Both the position numbers and the translations under genes were made by a program. A stretch of 64,000 nucleotides of DNA from M3007 sp046329435 (GTDB taxonomy: Bacteria; Bacteroidota; Bacteroidia; Chitinophagales; Saprospiraceae). Under the pieces are notes generated by a model that ran no database searches, had not been told where the DNA came from, and saw nothing but the letters and a program-made list of their open reading frames with translations. The DNA lies in contig JAXLUR010000001.1 in NCBI GenBank assembly GCA_046329435.1, forward strand, positions 310,001 through 374,000. Reading direction: 5' to 3'. Shown here one piece after another: positions 60,151 to 64,000 of the stretch (the stretch's first letter is position 1; every line of letters begins with the position of its first letter).

Positions 60151-60873
60151 GTCGCAAAAATTGGTTAGTTATGAAATCTTTATCCCGAAGAAGTTAGCTT
60201 CGGAAACAGTGAGGTATGCAGGAAAGAGGCTGAATCGGATAATCACTCAGCGCTTTTGGCGCAGGCTACAAAAGCGTTAGTGCTGGGGTATTAAAGGCCG
60301 CGGGAGAAGCAAGGCGGTGTTTTCAGTAAATCACTAGCAAATGTGACAATTTGAGCCAATGTTGTACGCAAAATGTCAAAAAAAATTTTCCTCTGATGTC
60401 GGCAGGGCGACATGTACAATATTTCGGTTAGAGCAGGTGAACAAAAGCATCATTATAGTTCCCGGGTGAATTGTGAAAGAAAATAGTTCTTCTCCCCAAG
60501 CGGCTCCGGCATGCAGTGGCGCCCCGGCATCGTCTGTCTTTTCGACTGTCATTTCGAGGTTTTACAGGACGAATTGAACAGGTCGGAGCCTTGGCGCATG
60601 TCAAGGGAACTCATACGGGACAAACTCAAATTATCCTCCATTTTCTTTTTTGACATTTTGAGTTACGCCCGGCTCATTATCCCTCAAATATGCCCCCTTT
60701 TCATATTGAACACAATGACGATACCCATGCCCAATCTTGTTTTAGATCATCGCCGACTTGCGTTGCAAGCCCCTTTGGGGCCTGTAACTTTGAAGAATAA
60801 ACAACCCAATCATCCGGCCCCCGTGCCAATGAGGGTTGCTTAAGTTCATGCTCACCCTAAAACACATTCACCC
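60151..60873. other. Intergenic region between two secreted-protein genes
   Basis: The largest gap in the window (723 nt) separates divergent genes. I see no credible gene: the frame open at 60511-60843 has poor coding character and no ribosome-site or family signal. The right end holds the promoter of the next gene (60763-60792). Confidence 0.5.
60763..60792 (+). promoter_or_regulatory. Bacteroidota-type promoter of the delta-60 repeat gene
   Basis: A perfect -7 element TAACTTTG (60785-60792) preceded at 19-nt spacing by TTG (60763-60765) as -33 element. The ATG is 81 nt further on. Confidence 0.6.
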
Positions 60874-62475
60874 ATGAAATATCTCTTTTTTCCATTACTG
60901 CTGGTTGTATTCTGGAGTAAAATGGCTTGTGCCCAGCCGGGCAGCCTGGACTCCGCTTTTGGCAATGCGGGTGTGCTTTTTTGCGAAAAGGGTTTCCCCT
61001 TATCCATTTCAAACGGACCTTTATACGCCGATTTCAACCGGTTGGTGTCAACTTTGGACGCCGAAAACAAGGTGCTGGTATGTCATTCGGCTGAATACAA
61101 TGCCGGCCTTACCCTAGCACGGTTTCTCCCGGACGGTTCCACGGATGCCGGCTTTGGCAACAACGGCGTGGCAACGGTGGATGCAGGCGCCGTTGCGCAG
61201 TGCAATTTTCTCCTGACCCAGGAAGACGGGAAAATACTGTCCGCCGGTACCGTCCGTCATGACACTGCCGGATACAACACCTACGACTTTTTTATTGTCC
61301 GTTTACTGCCGAACGGCAACCCCGACCCCGGCTTTGGCAATGAGGGCAAGGTGGCGATTGACCTGGGTATGAACGAAATTACCCAGGGGCTTGCGCTGCA
61401 GGCCGACGGGAAAATTTTATTGTCGGGCAGTACTGGCTACTACGATTGGGTAATCGGGCATACCGATGTGGTTTTGCTTCGCCTGCTGCCCAATGGCTCG
61501 CCGGACCTCTCTTTTGGCAATGCGGGGCAAGTGCTCACCAACCTTTCCTGGCAAGCCTGGGATGCCGACGAGGGCGGCCCGATAGCCGTTCAGGAAGACG
61601 GAAGAATCCTGGTCGCCGCCAAAAACGGACCGGGCTATAATTTCGAAGGGCACTTCGCGCTGTTGTGTTACGAAGCTTCGGGTACATTGGACAGTACTTT
61701 TGGCGTCAATGGTGTTTCCGTTGAATGGGACACGCCCGTTCCGATTTCCACCAGCATCACCCTTAAAGGTGACCAGACCATTCTGATTGCAGGCAAAGGG
61801 GGCGATGTGTTTTATGGCGGTATTTTCCTCACTTTGCGGCACTATTCTCCTGACGGGAAAATTGATTCTTCCTTTGCGACAAATGGCATCTACCGCTCTC
61901 AAATGAATGACTTCGCGAGAATTTTCACTTCTGTTCAAATCCAGAGCGATGAAAAAATCCTGGCCGCAGGCCAGGACTCGGGCCGCGTTGTCCTCATGCG
62001 TTTCACTCCGAATGGTCAGCCTGATCCCTCCTTTGCCGTGCAAGGCCGGGCTGTTACTCCTCTGCCCTATCTGGATATTTACAACAGCCGCCTGTTTCAG
62101 TACCCGACAGGAAAAATCACCCTTGTTTGCACCAGTTCCGATACCTATATCGATTCTGTCGATCGGGTTCTGCTGCTCCGTTACCACACCGATTACAGTG
62201 ATGCCGTACAGGACCCGACAGCTTTGGCTGGCATGACGGTGCAAATTGTACCCAATCCTGCGTATGACCGGTTTGCCGTTTGCGCTGTTGAATCTGTCAG
62301 CGGATGGTTCACGTTATACCGTGCCGACGGGGCTCCCGTTTTCCGGGAAAAACTGGAAAGTTGTACGAGGCAGGAGTTTTCCGTAGCGGCAGTACCTGCA
62401 GGGACTTATTTCTGGAAATGGGAGCCTTTTGTAAAGGGCAGGGCCAGGTCGGGCAAGGTAGTGGTGCAGCATTAG
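60874..62475 (+). CDS. Secreted delta-60 repeat (beta-propeller) protein with sorting module
   Basis: A 533-residue protein with a signal peptide (FFPLLLVVFWSKMACAQ). Five to seven repeats of about 55 residues follow, each with the delta-60 pattern DGSTDAGFGNNGVATVD or NGNPDPGFGNEGKVAID ahead of a QEDGKIL- or QADGKIL-type strand. The last ~80 residues (QIVPNPAYDRFAVCAVESVSG ... PAGTYFWKWEPF) match a T9SS type A sorting domain. It is a probable outer-surface protein of unknown ligand. Confidence 0.87.
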   Translation: MKYLFFPLLLVVFWSKMACAQPGSLDSAFGNAGVLFCEKGFPLSISNGPLYADFNRLVSTLDAENKVLVCHSAEYNAGLTLARFLPDGSTDAGFGNNGVATVDAGAVAQCNFLLTQEDGKILSAGTVRHDTAGYNTYDFFIVRLLPNGNPDPGFGNEGKVAIDLGMNEITQGLALQADGKILLSGSTGYYDWVIGHTDVVLLRLLPNGSPDLSFGNAGQVLTNLSWQAWDADEGGPIAVQEDGRILVAAKNGPGYNFEGHFALLCYEASGTLDSTFGVNGVSVEWDTPVPISTSITLKGDQTILIAGKGGDVFYGGIFLTLRHYSPDGKIDSSFATNGIYRSQMNDFARIFTSVQIQSDEKILAAGQDSGRVVLMRFTPNGQPDPSFAVQGRAVTPLPYLDIYNSRLFQYPTGKITLVCTSSDTYIDSVDRVLLLRYHTDYSDAVQDPTALAGMTVQIVPNPAYDRFAVCAVESVSGWFTLYRADGAPVFREKLESCTRQEFSVAAVPAGTYFWKWEPFVKGRARSGKVVVQH

Positions 62476-62510
62476 AATGAAGAGGGCGCATTTTCCCGGG
62501 AACACATTGA

Positions 62511-62544
62511 TCAGCCGGGTTCTACTTGAATAAAACCCGGCTGA
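62511..62544. repeat. Inverted repeat between convergent genes
   Basis: A perfect 11-bp stem (62511-62521 with 62534-62544) with a 12-nt loop and no T run on either side. It lies between convergent genes and may still slow or end transcription from either. Confidence 0.6.
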
Positions 62545-62599
62545 AATGCCCTGAACGGAGCGTCCCCACGACCCCGTCAATTTTGGAGGTGATTGCCGG

Positions 62600-63916
62600 T
62601 CAGTCTGGCTGTTTTTGAAAGAATTTTTCAACAACTACTGCTCTGTCCTTCAAAAGATTTGCTTTCGATGTCGAGTTTTTGGCTTTCGCTGCCATTTGCC
62701 ACCGCTTCAGGACATCGCGATAAAACCAGGAGAACCAGCCCAGCAGGGGCAGCAGCAAGACTGCGCCGATAAACCAGGCCCGCAGACTGATTATGGCCGC
62801 GATAAAGAGCAAGGGGTAGTAAATCCAGCCGAGGAAATAACCCAGACCGATCTGAACCGTCATCTTGAACTCTCTCTTTTTGACTTTCTTTTTGGAAACC
62901 CAATCGGCAGGAATGGAGATGGGCAGGTTTCCGAGCCAGCCCAGGAAAGCAGGCAGGGCGCCAATCACCAGGAAACGCAACCACCAGGCCGAAGCCCATT
63001 GAGGATTTTTCAATCCCTCGTCTTCAATGCCTGCCGATTTCAATGCCGCGAAATAGTGTTTCGTTTCTTTGTTGAGCTGTTCTTTTTGATCGGCAGGCAA
63101 GGCATTCAAGCTGTCGAGTACCGCCTTCTCCGCTTCGAAACGATTGCCGTCGTACACCGTGAAAGGCCAGATGGGCTGCGGATGGTCGCTGCGAAACAGG
63201 GTCAGCAGATGCTCCGCCAGCAGGTCGTCAGCCGGGTTTTCTACGTGATAGCACACTTTTTTAAGCGCCAGTTCGATATCCCTGCAAAGCCGTAGCAGGG
63301 TGCCGTTCGGGTCGTTTTGAAAATCAGTCCAGTAGTCGCGAATAAAAATGGGTTGCCCGATATTCATAAAAGCCTCGTCGCGCATACGGTCTCCAAAGGC
63401 ATAGTTGCAGCCGGCAGGGATGATCTGGAGATTTTCGTTGCGTTGGCGCTCATACGCGGCGAAAGCGATGCGCGCAATGCCTTTTTGCACCGTTCGCACC
63501 CGCTTGACCAGTTTGTGCTCGCCTTCCACATATATGGTCACTACCCTCCCCTGTCCGAGTTTGTCGATACAGAATTCAAAAACGCCGTCGTTGCGGTCTT
63601 TTTCATTGTACCCGTCTCGCTTGCGAAACACCGGGAACATGTTGATGCTTTCCAAAAATTTGCGAATCAGGGGTTTGCTGAAGATGTCGCCCCTCGTCAT
63701 GTTATAAATAGGAGGATCGAGGTAAATCGTCAGCAAAAACGGTTCCATGGCAGCGCTGGGGTGATTGGCCGCCAAAAGGACCGGCTGATTGGCCGGTACG
63801 CCATGCCGGTTATTGATGTGTATTTTGCGGAAGGCCATCCAGTGCATGGCATACCCGGCTACTGCCAAAATCGGATACAATTTGCCGGTCGATTGATGTC
63901 GCAGACTTAGTTTCAC
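62600..63916 (-). CDS. PlsC-type 1-acylglycerol-3-phosphate acyltransferase family protein
   Basis: A 438-residue protein. The acyltransferase core has NHPSAAMEPF (the NH-x4-D box with Glu in place of Asp), RGDIF and VFRKRDGYNEKDRND, EGEHKLVKRVRTVQKG (the PEGTRS-like third motif). The C-terminal half is helical with two to three membrane segments (about 310-335 and 355-405). It probably acylates lysophosphatidate or a related lipid at the inner membrane. The start at GTG 63916 gives a normal N-terminus, but the frame stays open to the window edge, so a start further upstream is possible. Confidence 0.85.
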   Translation of the reverse strand: MKLSLRHQSTGKLYPILAVAGYAMHWMAFRKIHINNRHGVPANQPVLLAANHPSAAMEPFLLTIYLDPPIYNMTRGDIFSKPLIRKFLESINMFPVFRKRDGYNEKDRNDGVFEFCIDKLGQGRVVTIYVEGEHKLVKRVRTVQKGIARIAFAAYERQRNENLQIIPAGCNYAFGDRMRDEAFMNIGQPIFIRDYWTDFQNDPNGTLLRLCRDIELALKKVCYHVENPADDLLAEHLLTLFRSDHPQPIWPFTVYDGNRFEAEKAVLDSLNALPADQKEQLNKETKHYFAALKSAGIEDEGLKNPQWASAWWLRFLVIGALPAFLGWLGNLPISIPADWVSKKKVKKREFKMTVQIGLGYFLGWIYYPLLFIAAIISLRAWFIGAVLLLPLLGWFSWFYRDVLKRWQMAAKAKNSTSKANLLKDRAVVVEKFFQKQPD

Positions 63917-64000
63917 AAGAACAACAGGTTGATGATGGCTTCGTCGTTTCTTTGCGCGGCGAAGAAAAGCAGCCTTTTTAAACTCTGCAACTATTCCAGC

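Noticed and set aside
60511..60843. 110-codon frame in the 723-nt gap
   Set aside because: No family resemblance, mixed composition, and it overlaps the promoter elements of the next gene.

Overview
The window looks like a chromosomal segment of a Bacteroidota member, most likely of the Saprospiria (Saprospiraceae/Haliscomenobacter-like) group. The evidence is a C25-family type IX secretion sortase-like protein, two or three large secreted proteins with T9SS-type C-terminal modules, many promoters with the Bacteroidota -7 element (nAnnTTTG, often TAnnTTTG), a TlpA thioredoxin with a DUF4369-like N-terminus, DUF5522, and BshC of bacillithiol synthesis. Gene density is high and GC content moderate. 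I see no rRNA, tRNA, CRISPR array, insertion sequence or prophage.

Layout. 1-19.8 kb holds ordinary and surface genes: a C25 peptidase (5' end outside the window), DASH cryptochrome, a KirBac channel, KdsB, a LysM protein, lipoproteins, RibH, an OmpA lipoprotein, a very acidic small protein with its own terminator, a translationally coupled FkbM methyltransferase / GT4 glycosyltransferase / K+ channel operon, an exonuclease and an arginine decarboxylase. 20.0-39.2 kb is a sulfur-oxidation island. 39.2-47.7 kb carries TamB and an operon with a Bax-inhibitor protein and a GNAT enzyme. 47.9-52.5 kb has a serine hydrolase, a two-gene unit built on a caspase-like DUF6345 protein, and EttA. 53-64 kb has a small HTH gene followed by a Cys-rich lipoprotein, BshC, two secreted repeat proteins and a PlsC-type acyltransferase.

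The sulfur island is the most notable region. It contains two Crp/Fnr regulators, a TauE/SafE exporter, two CstB-like persulfide dioxygenase-rhodanese fusions, an OprD-type porin, two YeeE/YedE half-transporters, a periplasmic rhodanese lipoprotein, small membrane proteins, a TlpA thioredoxin, a Prx6-type peroxiredoxin, an SQOR-type sulfide:quinone oxidoreductase, a diheme cytochrome, a SoxB-like protein, and a sterol-desaturase/kelch/DsrE operon. Seven transcription units begin with a near-perfect GTGA-N6-TCAC palindrome whose centre lies 33.5-34.5 bp before the TTTG of the -7 element. A degraded eighth copy with the same spacing precedes the second CstB-like gene. Both Crp-type regulators have the R-E-x3-R recognition helix expected for GTGA half-sites. 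I infer one sulfide-responsive regulon: sulfide is oxidised by SQR to a low-molecular-weight persulfide (probably bacillithiol persulfide, since bshC is nearby), handled by the CstB-like enzymes, and the sulfite or thiosulfate is exported or oxidised further.

Two other units may be undescribed: the DUF6345 protein with its partner (49052-50646) and the HTH/Cys-rich lipoprotein pair (53011-53842). Everything is read from sequence alone; family names rest on recognised motifs and not on database searches.
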